Shown: piece by piece, positions 1-12,461 of the stretch | Position numbering within the stretch: the first letter of the stretch is position 1 | Layout of the letters: every line of letters begins with the position of its first letter | DNA from: Rhytidiadelphus loreus | Lineage: Eukaryota > Streptophyta > Bryopsida > Hypnales > Hylocomiaceae | DNA length: 64,000 bases | Direction of reading: 5' to 3' | Assembly: GCA_947034895.1 (NCBI GenBank) | Contig: OX344764.1 | Span: 10,354,001 to 10,418,000 of the forward strand | The notes under the pieces: model-generated | Told to the model about the DNA's origin: nothing | The model's database searches: none | What the model saw: the letters and a program-made list of their open reading frames with translations, nothing else | Position numbers and translations under genes: made by a program

Positions 1-3000
1 AGATGGCCCTCGTGCCTTCCCAAACGTTGGACCCTCATCAAAAAAAATGAACGGGGAGCAGCGCGCCCTACCTTACCTGAGCAGTCTCCGTGGCGACATG
101 GCCCTCGTGCCTCCACAAACGCTGGTCCCTTATCAAAAAAAATGAACGGGGAGCAGCGAGCTCTACCTTACCTGAGCAGTCTCGGTGGCGAGATGGCCCT
201 CGTGCCTCCCCAAACGGTGGACTGGATACTCAAAAAAATTGAACGGGGAGCAGCTTGCCCGACCTCACCTGAGCAGTCCCGGTGGCGAGATGGCCCTCGT
301 GCCTCCACAAACGCTGGACCCTCATCAAAAAAAATGAACGGGGAGCAGCGAGCCCTACCTTACCTCAGCAGTCTCGGTGGCGAGATGGCCCTCGTGCCTC
401 CCCACCCAGTGGACTGGATACTAAAAAAAAATGAACGGGGAGTAGCTTGCCCGACCTCACATGAGCAGTCTCGGTGGCGAGATGGCCCTCGTGCCTCCCC
501 ACCCGGTTGACTGGATATTAAAAAAAAATGAACGGGAAGCAGCTTGCCCAACCTCACATGAGTAGTCTCGGTGGTGAGATGGCCCTTGTGCCTCCACAAA
601 CGCTGGACCCTCATCAAAAAAATTGAACGGGGAGCAGCGAGCTCTACCTTACCTGAGCAGTCTCGGTGGCGAGATGGCCCTCGTGCCTCCCCAAACGGTG
701 GACTGGATACTCAAGAAAAATGAACGGGGAGCAGCTTGCCCGACCTCACCTAAGCAATCTCGGTGGCGACATGGCCCTCGTGCCTCCCCAAACGCTGGAC
801 CCTCATCTAAAAAAATGAACGGGGAGTAGCTTGCCTGACCTCACCTGAGCAGTCTCGGTGGCGAAATGGCCCTCGTGCCTCCCCACCAGGTTGACTGTAT
901 ATTCAAAAAAAATGAACGGGGAGCAGCTTGCCCGACCTCACATGAGCAGTGTCGGTGGCGAGATGGCCCTCGTGCCTCCCCAAACGCTGGACCCTCATCA
1001 AAAAAAATGAACGGGGAGCAGCGAGCCCTACCTTACCTCAGAAGTCTCGGTGGCGAGATGGCCCTCGTGCCTCCCCAAACGGTGGACTGGATACTCAAGA
1101 AAAATGAACGGGGAGCAGCTTGCCCGACCTCACCTAAGCAATCTCGGTGGCGAGATGGCCCTCGTGCCTCCACAAACGCTGGACCCTCATCAAAAAAAAT
1201 GAACGGGGAGCAGCGAGCCCTACCTTACCTGAGTAGTCTCGGTGGCGACATGGCCCTCGTGCTTCCCCAAACGCTGGACTGGACACTCAAAAAAAATGAA
1301 CGGGGAGCAGCTTGCCCGACCTCACCTAAGCAATCTCGGTGGCGAGATGGCCCTCGTGCCTCCCCACCCAGTGGACTGGATACTCAAAAAAAATGAACGG
1401 AGAGCAGCTTGCCCGACCTCACCTGAGCAGTCTCGGTGGCGAGATGGCCCTCGTGCCTCCCGAAACGTTGGACCCTCATCAAAAAAAATGAACGGGGAGC
1501 AGCGAGCCCTACCTTACCTGAGCAGTCTCGGTGGCGAGATGGCCCTCGTGCCTCCCCAAACGCTGGACCCTCATCAAAAAAAATGAACGGGGAGCAGCGA
1601 GCCCTCCCTTACCTCAGCAGTCTCGGTGGCGAGATGGCCCTCGTGCCTCCCCACCCGGTGGACTGGATACTCAAGAAAAATGAACGGAGAGCAGCTTGCC
1701 CAACCTCACATGAGCAGTCTCGGTGGCGACATGGCCCTCGTGCCTCCCCAAACGCTGGACCCTCATCTAAAAACATGAACGGGGAGCAGCTTGCCCGACC
1801 TCACATGAGCAGTCTCGGTGGCGAGATGGCCCTCGTGCCTCCCCACCTAGTGGACTGGAAACTCAAAAAAAATGAACGGGGAGCAGCTTGCCCGACCTCA
1901 CATGAGCAGTCTCGGTGGCGAGATGGCCCTCGTGCCTCCACAAACGCTGGACCCTCATCTAAAAAAATGAACGGGGAGCAGCTTGCCCGACCTCACATGA
2001 GCAGTCTCGGTGGCGAGATGGCCCTCGTGCCTCCACAAACGCTGGACCCTCATCAAAAAAATTGAACGGGGAGCAGCGAGCTCTACCTTACCTGAGCAGT
2101 CTTGGTGGCGAGATGGCCCTCGTGCCTCCCCAAACGGTGGACTGGATACTCAAGAAAAATGAACGGGGAGCAGCTTGCCCGACCTCACATGAGCAGTCTC
2201 GGTGGCGAAATGGCCCTCGTGCCTCCCCAAACGCTGGACCCTCATCAAAAAAATTGAACGGGGAGCAGCGAGCTCTACCTTACCTGAGCAGTCTCGGTGG
2301 CGAGATGGCCCTCGTGCCTACCCAATCGGTGGACTGGATACTCAAAAAAAATGAACGGGGAGCAGCTTGCCCGACCTCACATGAGCAGTCTCGGTGGCGA
2401 GATGGCCCTCGTGGCTCCCCACCCGGTGGACTGGATACTCAAAAGAACTGAACGGGGAGCAGCTTGCCCGACCTCACATGAGCAATCTCGGTGGCGAGAT
2501 GGCCCTCGTGCCTCCCCACCCGGTGGACTGGATACTCAAGAAAAATGAACGGAGAGCAGCTTGCCCGACCTCACCTAAGCAGTCTCGGTGGCGACATGGC
2601 CCTCGTGCCTCCCCAAACGCTGGACCCTCATCTAAAAACATGAACGGGGAGCAGCTTGCCCAACCTCACATGAGCAGTCTCGGTGGCGAGATGGCCCTCG
2701 TGCCTCCCCACCTAGTGGACTGGAAACTCAAAAAAAATGAACGGGGAGCAGCTTGCCCGACCTCACATGAGCAGTCTCGGTGGCGAGATGGCCCTCGTGC
2801 CTCCCCACCCGGTTGACTGGATATTAAAAAAAAATGAACGGGAAGCAGCTTGCCCAACCTCACATGAGTAGTCTCGATGGCGAGATGGCCCTCGTGCCTC
2901 CACAAACGCTGGACCCTCATCAAAAAAAATGAACGGGGAGCAGCTTGCCCGACCTCACATGAGCAGTCTCGGTGGCGAGATGGCCCTTGTGCCTCCACAA

Positions 3001-4925
3001 ACGCTGGACCCTCATCAAAGAAATTGAACGGGGAGCAGCGAGCTCTACCTTACCTGAGCAGTCTCGGTGGCGAGATGGCCCTCGTGCCTCCCCAAACGGT
3101 GGACTGGATACTCAAGAAAAATGAACGGGGAGCAGCTTGCCCGACCTCACCTAAGCAATCTCGGTGGCGACATGGCCCTCGTGCCTCCCCAAACGCTGGA
3201 CCCTCATCTAAAAAAATGAACGGGGAGCAGCTTGCCCGACCTCACATGAGCAGTCTCGGTGGCGAGATGGCCCTCGTGCCTCCCCAAACGCTGGACCCTC
3301 ATAAAAAAAAAAGAACGGGGAGCAGCTTTCCCGACCTCACCTGAGCAGTCTCGGTGGCGAAATGGCCCTCGTGCCTCCCCACCAGGTTGACTGTATATTC
3401 AAAAAAAATGAACGGGGAGCAGCTTGCCCGACCTCACATGAGCAGTGTCGGTGGCGAGATGGCCCTCGTGCCTCCCCAAACGCTGGACCCTCATCAAAAA
3501 AAATGAACGGGGAGCAGCGAGCCCTACCTTACCTCAGAAGTCTCGGTGGCGAGATGGCCCTCGTGCCTCCACAAACGGTGGACTGGATACTCAAGAAAAA
3601 TGAACGGGGAGCAGCTTGCCCGACCTCACATGAGCAGTCTCGGTGGCGAGATGGCCCTCGTGCCTCCACAAACGCTGGACCCTCATCAAAAAAAATGAAC
3701 GGGGAGCAGCGAGCCCTACCTTACCTGAGCAGTCTCGGTGGCGAGATGGCCCTCGTGCCTACCCAATCGGTGGACTGGATACTCAAAAAAAATGAACGGG
3801 GAGCAGCTTGCCCGACCTCACATGAGCAGTCTCGGTGGCGAGATGGCCCTCGTGGCTCCCCACCCGGTGGACTGGATACTCAAAAGAACTGAACGGGGAG
3901 CAGCTTGCCCGACCTCACATGAGCAATCTCGGTGGCGAGATGGCCCTCGTGCCTCCCCACCCGGTGGACTGGATACTCAAGAAAAATGAACGGAGAGCAG
4001 CTTGCCCGACCTCACCTAAGCAGTCTCGGTGGCGACATGGCCCTCGTGCCTCCCCAAACGCTGGACCCTCATCTAAAAACATGAACGGGGAGCAGCTTGC
4101 CCGACCTCACATGAGCAGTCTCGGTGGCGAGATGGCCCTCGTGCCTCCACAAACGCTGGACCCTCATCTAAAAAAATGAACGGGGAGCAGCTTGCCCGAC
4201 CTCACATGAGCAGTCTCGGTGGCGAGATGGCCCTCGTGCCTCCCCAAACGCTGGACCCTCATCAAAAAAATTGAACGGGGAGCAGCGAGCTCTACTTTAC
4301 CTGAGCAGTCTCGGTGGCGAGATGGCCCTCGTGCCTCCCCAAACGGTGGACTGGATACTCAAGAAAAATGAACGGGGAGCAGCTTGCCCGACCTCACATG
4401 AGCAGTCTCGGTGGCGAAATGGCCCTCGTGCCTCCCCACCAGGTTGACTGTATATTCAAAAAAAATGAACGGGGAGCAGCTTGCCCGACCTCACATGAGC
4501 AGTGTCGGTGGCGAGATGGCCCTCGTGCCTCCCCAAACGCTGGACCCTCATCAAAAAAAATGAACGGGGAGCAGCGAGCCCTACCTTACCTCAGAAGTCT
4601 CGGTGGCGAGATGGCCCTCGTGCCTCCCCAAACGGTGGACTGGATACTCAAGAAAAATGAACGGGGAGCAGCTTGCCCGACCTCACATGAGCAGTCTCGG
4701 TGGCGAGATGGCCCTCGTGCCTCCACAAACGCTGGACCCTCATCAAAAAAAATGAACGGGGAGCAGCGAGCCCTACCTTACCTGAGCAGTCTCGGTGGCG
4801 AGATGGCCCTCGTGCCTCCCCACCCGGTGGACTGGATATTAAAAAAAAATGAACGGGGAGCAGCTTGCCCGACCTCACATGAGCAGTCTTGGTGGCGAGA
4901 TGGCCCTCGTGCCTCCCCAAACGCT
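1..4925 (+). repeat. GC-rich tandem satellite, 95/97-bp monomers
   Basis: About 50 head-to-tail monomers, each with the core TCTCGGTGGCGAGATGGCCC followed by TCGTGCCTCC. Two monomer types alternate irregularly. One (95 bp) has GGACCCTCATC, an A-run, then AGCGAGCCCTACCTTACCTG. The other (97 bp) has GGACTGGATACTC, then AGCTTGCCCGACCTCACATG. Both share ATGAACGGGGAGCAG. The lengths are not multiples of three and few monomers hold stops, so long open frames occur in several frames and on both strands; I treat them as non-coding. The array is already running at base 1, so its left end lies outside the window. It is much more GC-rich than the surrounding spacer. A centromeric, subtelomeric or rDNA-spacer origin cannot be decided from the sequence alone. 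Confidence 0.97.
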
Positions 4926-5215
4926 GGACTGGAAACCTAGAAAAAATGAGTGGGGAGCTGCCTCGCGAACCCTACCTGAGCGGTCTCGGTGGAGACAACA
5001 CCGTCCTCCCTCCCCTTGCGGTGGACTGGAAACCCCAAAAAATTGAGTGGGGAGCAGGTGGTGAACCCTACCTGAGCGGTCTCGGTGGCGACAACACCGT
5101 TTTCCCTCCCATGGAGGTGCAACGCAGACAGAAAAGAATGCATTGGGGAGATCCTTTCCAGTCTCGGTGTCGAGGGCACCATCCTCTCTCCCCTCGGGTT
5201 TGTAATGTAAATCAA
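4926..5215 (+). repeat. Degenerate right edge of the satellite array
   Basis: Three successive units still show the monomer plan: a GTCTCGGTGG-type core, GAGTGGGGAGC in place of GAACGGGGAGC, and GGACTGGAAACC. They diverge more and more. 'GCCCTCGTGCC' becomes 'CAACACCGTCCTCCC', and the last unit keeps only GTCTCGGTGTCGAGGGC. Edge monomers escaping homogenisation by unequal exchange is the usual explanation for such a gradient. Confidence 0.85.
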
Positions 5216-6973
5216 GGAACTTATTATGATTGAAAATGAGTGAAGTGCAAATTACCTCGGTTGTATCTTGGGCTGCAACTGCTCCGTCCGCTTCCGCTTG
5301 GGCTTGACACGACAAATCTCGTACTCTCCTAGTCTCCATGACGCCAATCTGAGAAAGCTCCAACCACGTTTTTGACTCCACGAGAAACAAGGGCGAGCAC
5401 AATCTTCACTTAGTCGAATTTGAACTGCTTGCTTGTCCGTCGAGTAGGCGGAACTCACGCCTGTTATTTGGCACGAGTCCAATAATACATATCCCGATCT
5501 ACTGATGTTTCTAAGGGTATATGGGTTTATGCTCTCTATTTTTATTATATTATCTCCGACGTTACAATGTTCACAGATCTCCAACCTCGGCAATAAAACT
5601 AAATTATTTGGATCAAGCATTTCTTTTTTTCCCGTGTTCTGTGTAAAGACGACAATTTACCAATAATATTTTAATCTAAATCATGAAAAACGATTTCGAA
5701 TCCTTGCATGCTATATATAATCCATTATGTGTATAGATTATATAGACTATGTGAATACAGTGATTAATCATTGGATGCTTTAGAAATTAAGTGTGGCATC
5801 AGAGATCTTATAATATCAATATCAGGACATCTAGAGACCCCAATGAACATCATTTTTCCCATACGGCTACGTGCAATGCTACGCCCATACCTCTTTCTCA
5901 CATAACTGCAAGCTCATGTTGCAAATGGAAGTGGGATCATATAAGGTACCTCAATGTTGCTATTGGTCGCTCAGTGTGTGTCTTCATCTTGTGTTCTTCG
6001 TGAATAATGAGATGTGGAATTTGACTGCACGTAGGAATCTACTATATTATTTCCTCCCGTCCTTTGCAAGGATTCTACTTCTTCTACTGTAGTAGATGAT
6101 ATCACTCTTCGATTTTGCCTCCCTCTCTCCACAGCGCGTGCCATTCTTGATCTATTCAACTCCTTCGGACTACTGAATAATAGCTTACGTTTCTTTCGCT
6201 TCACACTCTGACTACTACATGAAAGACCATTTTTGCAAGGTGGCATCTATAGCAATCCCTACATATATATATTTCTCGCTGGACCAATAGTGTGACATCT
6301 GAGGACCTGCAATCTTTGGAAGGAAATGGATGCAAATTCCTCATGTTACAGCCTAATTATTCCCATTAGGAAAAGGGATGGTATTCTCTCATTATATACC
6401 TTCAGCACAGTGAGCATCCTCCACTGCATATCAAGTTCTAAAATATCACGACGGTAATTATGGTCCACCATATCCTTTCTAATAGGGTTTAGATCTTGAT
6501 TTCATTGTTTTCAAAAATCATATTTATGAACTGAGACTACAAGTAGGGAGTTAGTTCAACATATTCTAGAACTACTTCTCTTTTGGATCCCTTTATAATT
6601 TGATGACATGAAGGCTTCATCAACTCTTAATTACGAGTACGTAATTGGTCAGTACGTACCAATGCCTAGGAATAGTGAAATGTAGTACTTGCCATCCTCA
6701 ATTTGTTTTTGTAATTACTGAAGGACATTGCAGATCTACTGCTAAGGAGATTGCCCTGTTAATAGTTCTTTAAATTGTACCTTGGAGATCTGTGTGTGCA
6801 ATCTTTCTGGCACAGCCGTATAGATCAGGTTTAGAAGTGGTAGATTAGCAACTGAATTTGAATTTGAATTTGAATTTAGGGTTCCTATTTCATGTGTACT
6901 CTATAAGTGGAATAGGGCAACACTTCTACATAATAACGTCATTTCTACTCACTGCATAGTAGTTTCAAATCTA
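5216..6973. other. AT-rich spacer between satellite and MULE gene
   Basis: No convincing gene on either strand; the open frames here are short and have no recognisable motifs. A perfect (GAATTT)4-type microsatellite lies at about 6854-6877. If the MULE at 7172-10636 has a 5' terminal inverted repeat it should be in this stretch, but I could not find one. Confidence 0.6.
6854..6877 (+). repeat. (GAATTT)n microsatellite
   Basis: Four tandem copies of the hexamer GAATTT in otherwise unique AT-rich DNA. Confidence 0.85.
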
Positions 6974-7171
6974 ATGTCTTCTAGTCGTAGTACCCTGATG
7001 GCGTCCATAAGAGCTGATGGTCATGAGGTTCCCCTTCTTCGCCTGAATGATATTGGTGTAGCTATTGTGTCTAGTGACCTCCTTCATGTTCGGTATGGTT
7101 TCTTGGAGTCCTCCATCTATGTCGAGGAGGAGATATATTCAAAGGCCAGAATACTTCTTTAGTCGATTCTA

Positions 7172-10100
7172 ATGTCCAGGATTAGCAATGAGCATGGATA
7201 TGAGTGGAATTTACAATCGGGTCGTTATCGGTCTTTTGGTCTACCCTCAATCGTTATGGATGCTTCTACTGAGATCCTTACCCCCTTATCTGATGCATCT
7301 ACAGCTCAAGCTCCTATTTTTAGAGCCGTGAAATGTGAGCCTGTATGCCCTTCTGCCTCGGATGATCCATTCAGTCCTGTCAATGTCTATCCCTCTTTAC
7401 GAGAGTTTTTGAGTCCAATCGTGGAGTTATCAAGCAATTCAGAGGGAAGGCCTACAGATTTTGGTCGTCAGTCAGCTAATTCTTGTTCGCTCGATGCTAC
7501 AATGATGGTGGAGACAACCCAATCTGGCGGTGCGCGTGATAGTAGTGCAGGAAGTTCGTTTTTATCACGCCCACCTCTATATCCGACAGATAGTCAATGT
7601 CCTAGTGTGATGCAGTGCCTTCGGAAATTGGCGCTTATGAGAGGATGTAGAAACGAACTTGCTAATCTCGATTTTGCGTCAGTCGATTACCAGAAAGTCC
7701 AATTTCTTCCGACTAGTTTTGATGGTGACATTGTCTTTGAGCTCCCACCATGTCGTTCCTCGACTTCTTCTAGTTCTTCTAAGACAATGGGGGGCATGGA
7801 TAAACGTTACGACGGTCATTTATGGTGCCGTACTATGACCTCAAATATCCACAATGATTTTGGGCTAAAGTTTAGAAAAGCATCTTGTGTTGGTCATTTG
7901 GCATGCCTTAACCCTTCTTGCGATTACTTGAAGAGATGCTCTCATAGAAACGAGACAGAGTGGTTAGGTAACACAAACACTCCATTCCATGTAGGATCGA
8001 GTTCACCTAAGGACTCAACTGTTGTCTGCAAGGTGTGCAAGGTTTCACCTACTTGTGTCAATTTTTGCGACGGTAGAATTTACTACGTTGTAGGTCCCAA
8101 CCAAATGACACGAACCTGCATCCATCTAGGATCTCACAACCACCCAGTGGCAGATGGTCTATGTCGAGATTCTGTGGATACCATTTCACAGCTCATTGCA
8201 AAAGAAGTATGCAAGACCCCTACTGCTAAAACATCGTCCATTGCTCTAGCTGCTAGCAAGGAGTTTTTAGACACGTTCTTAGTGCACTCGGGCGAAGGTC
8301 CAAAGGAAATGCTTCATGGAAAGGCTCTTGAAGCAGTTATGGATAAATTTCAAGTCCTCAGTTCTCCAAACGTTAGAAATATTATTGCCTCTTTTCGTAG
8401 TTCTGGAGTCGGAGGAGGGGAAATTGACCGCATACTTGCAATGAAAAAGCAAGCTAAGATTGAGTTTATTCATGATAGTGTGTTTCCTGGTCAAGGTCGA
8501 GATAAAGTGTACCTTTTTAAAATGCTTATGGATGGACCTGGTAGCGGCGTTGATCTAGTGAAGAGGATGCAACCAGGGGGAGATTTGTCAAATTCGTGGT
8601 TGATGTTTGACCATGTGAAAAGGGTGAAAGGGTGGACCACCATCGCTTGTCACGTATATGACCCTATCTTCTGCAAAGTGATGACAATTGCAGTCTGTGA
8701 CATGCAGTCAGAAGATACTGAAGGGCAAGTCATTATGTGGAGGTGTCTGAACAGGGTAATGGAGAAGAATGGCTTGTTGAATCTGAATTTTAAAGGCTTC
8801 ATAGTGGACAGTGCCCAAGCCAACTGGAATGCTGTCCGCATTGTTTATGGATCAGGCGATGCTTCTGTGAAGATGATTGACAAGGAGCGCACATGCCTCT
8901 TTCACTGGGCTACGTCGATGAAGCAACACACAGAGCGACTAATTAAGCGTGAATTGCAATGTCAACATGTGAAGCTTTGTAGGGACTACAAAGACGCGAA
9001 GACCCTGGAAGAAGCGGAGAACATGTACCTTCAAATCAAGGCATGGTGGTATTCATCTGGTGCTGCATCTGCTGAATCTCTGAAGGAGCTTGAGCTTTGG
9101 CTAGCATTTTGGCACTTCAGATATCGCCAGTGGGGTGGCTTCATGGAAACAATGAGTCTTTGTTTTTTCTTCCTCTGAGTTTATTGTCCTTGAAAATGCT
9201 TTCCTTCTTTTCATCTGTTTAATGATTCTTGAAGTCTAATTTACCAAATTTCATTCTTGTAGGATTTATCAATCGAAGAATTGGCGGACATTCCGTCTTG
9301 CAACCTATCCGAGACTGTTCACAACAAGTGGCTACAAATGTCTGGCAAGCGTGGGACAGATCTGTATGTCGCAACATGTGACGATTGGGTTCGTGCTTTT
9401 ATGCAAATGACCAACTATCGGGTGTATCTCAATGGTGGTCGATCTGGGCATGGACCATCTCGAGCAGACTTGAAGTTGAAGAGGGCCGTTGCATCTATGG
9501 ACGGCAAACGAATTACCGATGCCTTATGTAGTATGCCAGGGGCGGAGGCAGTTTGTACACGAGTTCTTCACTTAGAAGGGGAAGAAGTGTTCGGATCAAC
9601 CAAGCGGGCGCTGGATGTACCTATTGGATCTGAAGGAGATTCGCATCGTCCTGACAAGATTAATTACTCACACCCGCGAGTGCATAGAAAATCTACGGAT
9701 GTTTCTGTCTGTGATGTGTAAGACGATACCACCCGGATGCCTCATGTCAAGCACGTGCTCGAGACAGACTGTGACACTTCACTTTGGCACATAGCCCGCA
9801 TCTCTGTAAAATCCAAGAGGAAGTGCCATGCCAATCAGTCTGAGACGGAGTTGAAGTGCAAGATGAACATTGTCCGAGGGTCTAAAGCTATTGCTGCTCC
9901 GCTGTATAAAGGGCAGAAGCGCGAGTACAAAGGTACAAGGGTGGAGACAAATGAGTTCTGGTTTTGTCTAGACGATATCAAGCGCTATGTGATGGGTCCG
10001 AGGAGGTCTCATATTTTGTCTCGACCGGAAATCCCTGAGTTCTGGCCAGTGATGATCGGTACTGCCCTTACTTCTAATGAGATCATTTTGTTTGAAGAAG

Positions 10101-10636
10101 CCGGGTTTCGCCTCCAAGAAAGACAATCCTTATCTCCTCGACGACTCTTCACATCCTCAAAACTATTTGAAGTTGTTGAATGGAACTACGCAAGACCATC
10201 TCATGCAGACAAGCCTCCGTGTATTCGCAATGGCAAAAGCATTCGGAGAAATGAAAAGGCTCCTATAGATGAGCACCGTAACCAATGGGAGAGTGCCCGA
10301 AATGTTACTGGAAACATTCTTGGAGTAAACATCTTGCCATACCCAGGCCTTGGAGCTGTCATCACTCTCCAATCAGGCATCGAACTTGAGCACAAGGTGT
10401 ATCGGATCACCCTTTCTAATTTCCCATCGTGCACTTGTCTTTATTTTAGTGGTATGGTGTCTGCATCCATTGGTAAGCGAGGCAAATACGTTAATTGCAA
10501 ACATCTATATTATATTTTTAGATACCTATGCAAGGTTGACTGTAAGATCGATAAGTTCATCCACGCCCCAAGCCTCAGTATGGATGAAGTGATGAAACTT
10601 CTTGAAAAGGCAGGAATGATTAGAATTCGTGAGTAG
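7172..10636 (+). pseudogene. Mutator-like (MULE) transposase with GCM/FLYWCH-like and SWIM zinc motifs; broken
   Basis: The first open segment (7172-9178, 668 codons) has a Ser-rich N-terminus. Residues about 239-324 form a Cys/His cluster (CVGHLACLNPSC, CKVCK, then C-x-H and SHNH), resembling GCM/FLYWCH DNA-binding fingers. A MULE-type DDE core follows: D480 in LMFDH, D546 in IVDSAQANWNA and the conserved C-x-x-H in TCLFHW. A second segment opens after a plausible acceptor (TTGTAG at 9257-9262), reads to a TAA at 9719-9721, and resumes in the same frame from 9722 to 10636. That last part ends in a SWIM finger (CTC ... NCKH) typical of MULEs. Upstream, 6974-7162 is open in the same frame as 7172 and separated from it by one TAG. 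I see no canonical donor of matching phase at the first segment's end. The order of domains supports one transposase gene with at least one nonsense change. A domesticated gene with an unrecognised splice pattern is less likely. Confidence 0.75.
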
Positions 10637-12457
10637 TTGTTTACTACAACTATGTAGAACGGCTTCAGCATAGACTTTAATGTTGAACTGATACATTTAT
10701 CCGTTTTATTTAAATATACTCCATGTTGTTCTCGCAATATTTGTTTTCCCAAGTCCAATGTGAATACTAAATATAGTATATACAATGCCTTTTTATCAGG
10801 AAGAACTTTCTAATCATGCCATGAAACTGTGAATGTTAACGTGAATTTTCTCCCTGACCAAAAAAAAAATTCAATTTTTTTTCCCTTCCATTTTAGATCT
10901 GAAGTTTTTGTTTGTTTTCCAGAGATGTTTTTCCTTTATAGTCGTCTCGGTAACGAGAGGACAGTTCAAGTTGTTGTCTTCTGCAGCCAAAACAGAATAT
11001 TTGATCATGAATAATATATATCTTTATATGTATATGATTTTTAATTTTTTTTAATTTTCTGAGCCCAAGCCTATGACTTGAGATTGTTCACATAGAACTT
11101 GACCGTTCAATATGCATCTCGGTGGCGAGAGTACAATTGAGACTGATGTTTTATACACCAGAAATTAACAAATATGATATTGACGTTCACCCACTTTTGG
11201 TTAATTTTGGCCCTTTCTTTGAAGGCCACGGGAATTAACCTTGAACACGATGCCACAAAAAAAAACTTTTTTAGGTCAACAAATGAAGTTGCCACGTCAT
11301 ATAATTAGGGATCCACGTCACCCGTGGCCATTCATAAAATGACGTGTAGCCCTTTCATATTCTGAAATTATATTCATAAAGAAGACCCTAAGTCCTGACA
11401 CCATAAAATTGATAAATGAATTTCAAAAATTCCAGTTTCAATTCAACAACTTGGCAAAATCTTAAATTTGAAAAGAAATGGTCTTGCACAATGGTGTGTG
11501 TTAGTCAATTGCTTCCCAAATTTGAGATGTCAAGTTATTCCATGCAAATCCTCTTATATGATCTCATGTTGTATTTGACAATGGTTATGGGATATTTCAA
11601 GGTCAAAGTTTCCATCTTGAAGTCAACCGTTTACATGGCTTAAGTAAGGAAGTCAAAGTGTGAACCCAACCCTAACCCCTACAAAGGGGCCCCGAGACAA
11701 ATCCGTGGTAATAGGTCCACGGTTTTAGGGCCCCAAATTTTTTTTGGTAGATCAATGAATTGCCGCATAATTTTTGAGGAGATGGGAATTTTTTTTTATA
11801 AGAGCCTAAAATTTGCAACAATTTCAAAAAACATCCTTGGGCTCACAAAATATACGCTCACAGCTCCAAAGCTCGCGCTTTTAAGCTCACAAACTAGCGT
11901 CGTTGGACATAGCGGTGCCAAAAGTCTCATTGCCGACTACTTGATCTTCAATACCTATGGGCTCAAGAAACCACTAGAGACATTCTTGCAAAATAACCAT
12001 TCAAACTTTGTAGCTCCAAGTGATGTAGTCAGAGGGGCCTACTAGTTTCATAGACTCCAAGACATCACTAGCATTAGAATCCATGAGAGCTTTGTAGTTC
12101 TAGTAGTAATGTCAAGGAAGTATAAGGAGAGCGGTGAAACTAGTCTAAAGTTGATTCTAGCCTAACTAATGCTTTAGTGCTAATTGCTCAAGTATACTAT
12201 GATGGCTTGAGGATCTAATTGTAGCTTTGTTACCATGTTCAATAAATGTTGTAATCTCACAATAGGGTCAACTTGTTAAAATGGATTAGGGGGAGTTTAA
12301 GCTCCGTGTTTATATACAAAGTTCCTAAACCTAATTATTTCTCTTAGTTAGTTAAATAGTTAAACGTCTCATATTCAGTCAATTAAGAACAATTGTACCA
12401 AATAAGTTTAAACATCTCATACTCAATTAAGAACAATTCTATATAACATCTTATATT
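10637..12457. other. Spacer downstream of the MULE gene
   Basis: AT-rich, with no supported gene. Two short inverted motifs, GTCTCGGTAACGAGAG (10944-10959) and ATCTCGGTGGCGAGA (11116-11130), match the palindromic core of the satellite at the left of the window. A G/C-rich patch at 11680-11735 contains CCGTGG/CCACGG and two GGGCCCC stretches able to fold. The 96-codon open frame at 11755-12045 has no recognisable motif, and I do not call it a gene. Confidence 0.6.
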
Positions 12458-12461
12458 TTAA

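Noticed and set aside
142..5402. About twenty overlapping open frames of 60-210 codons on both strands within the satellite, with repeated MNGEQ.../NERGAACP... peptides
   Set aside because: They are the same 95/97-bp monomer read in successive frames. The monomer length is not a multiple of three, the frames overlap on both strands, and no start or splice context is conserved.
9717..9757. A mini-intron removing the TAA at 9719 (GTAAGA...TCAAG)
   Set aside because: It would be about 40 bp, below the usual minimum for plant introns; a nonsense change is simpler.
11680..11740. G/C-rich foldable patch as an RNA gene or terminator
   Set aside because: Only 6-8 bp stems, no conserved architecture and no neighbouring transcript.
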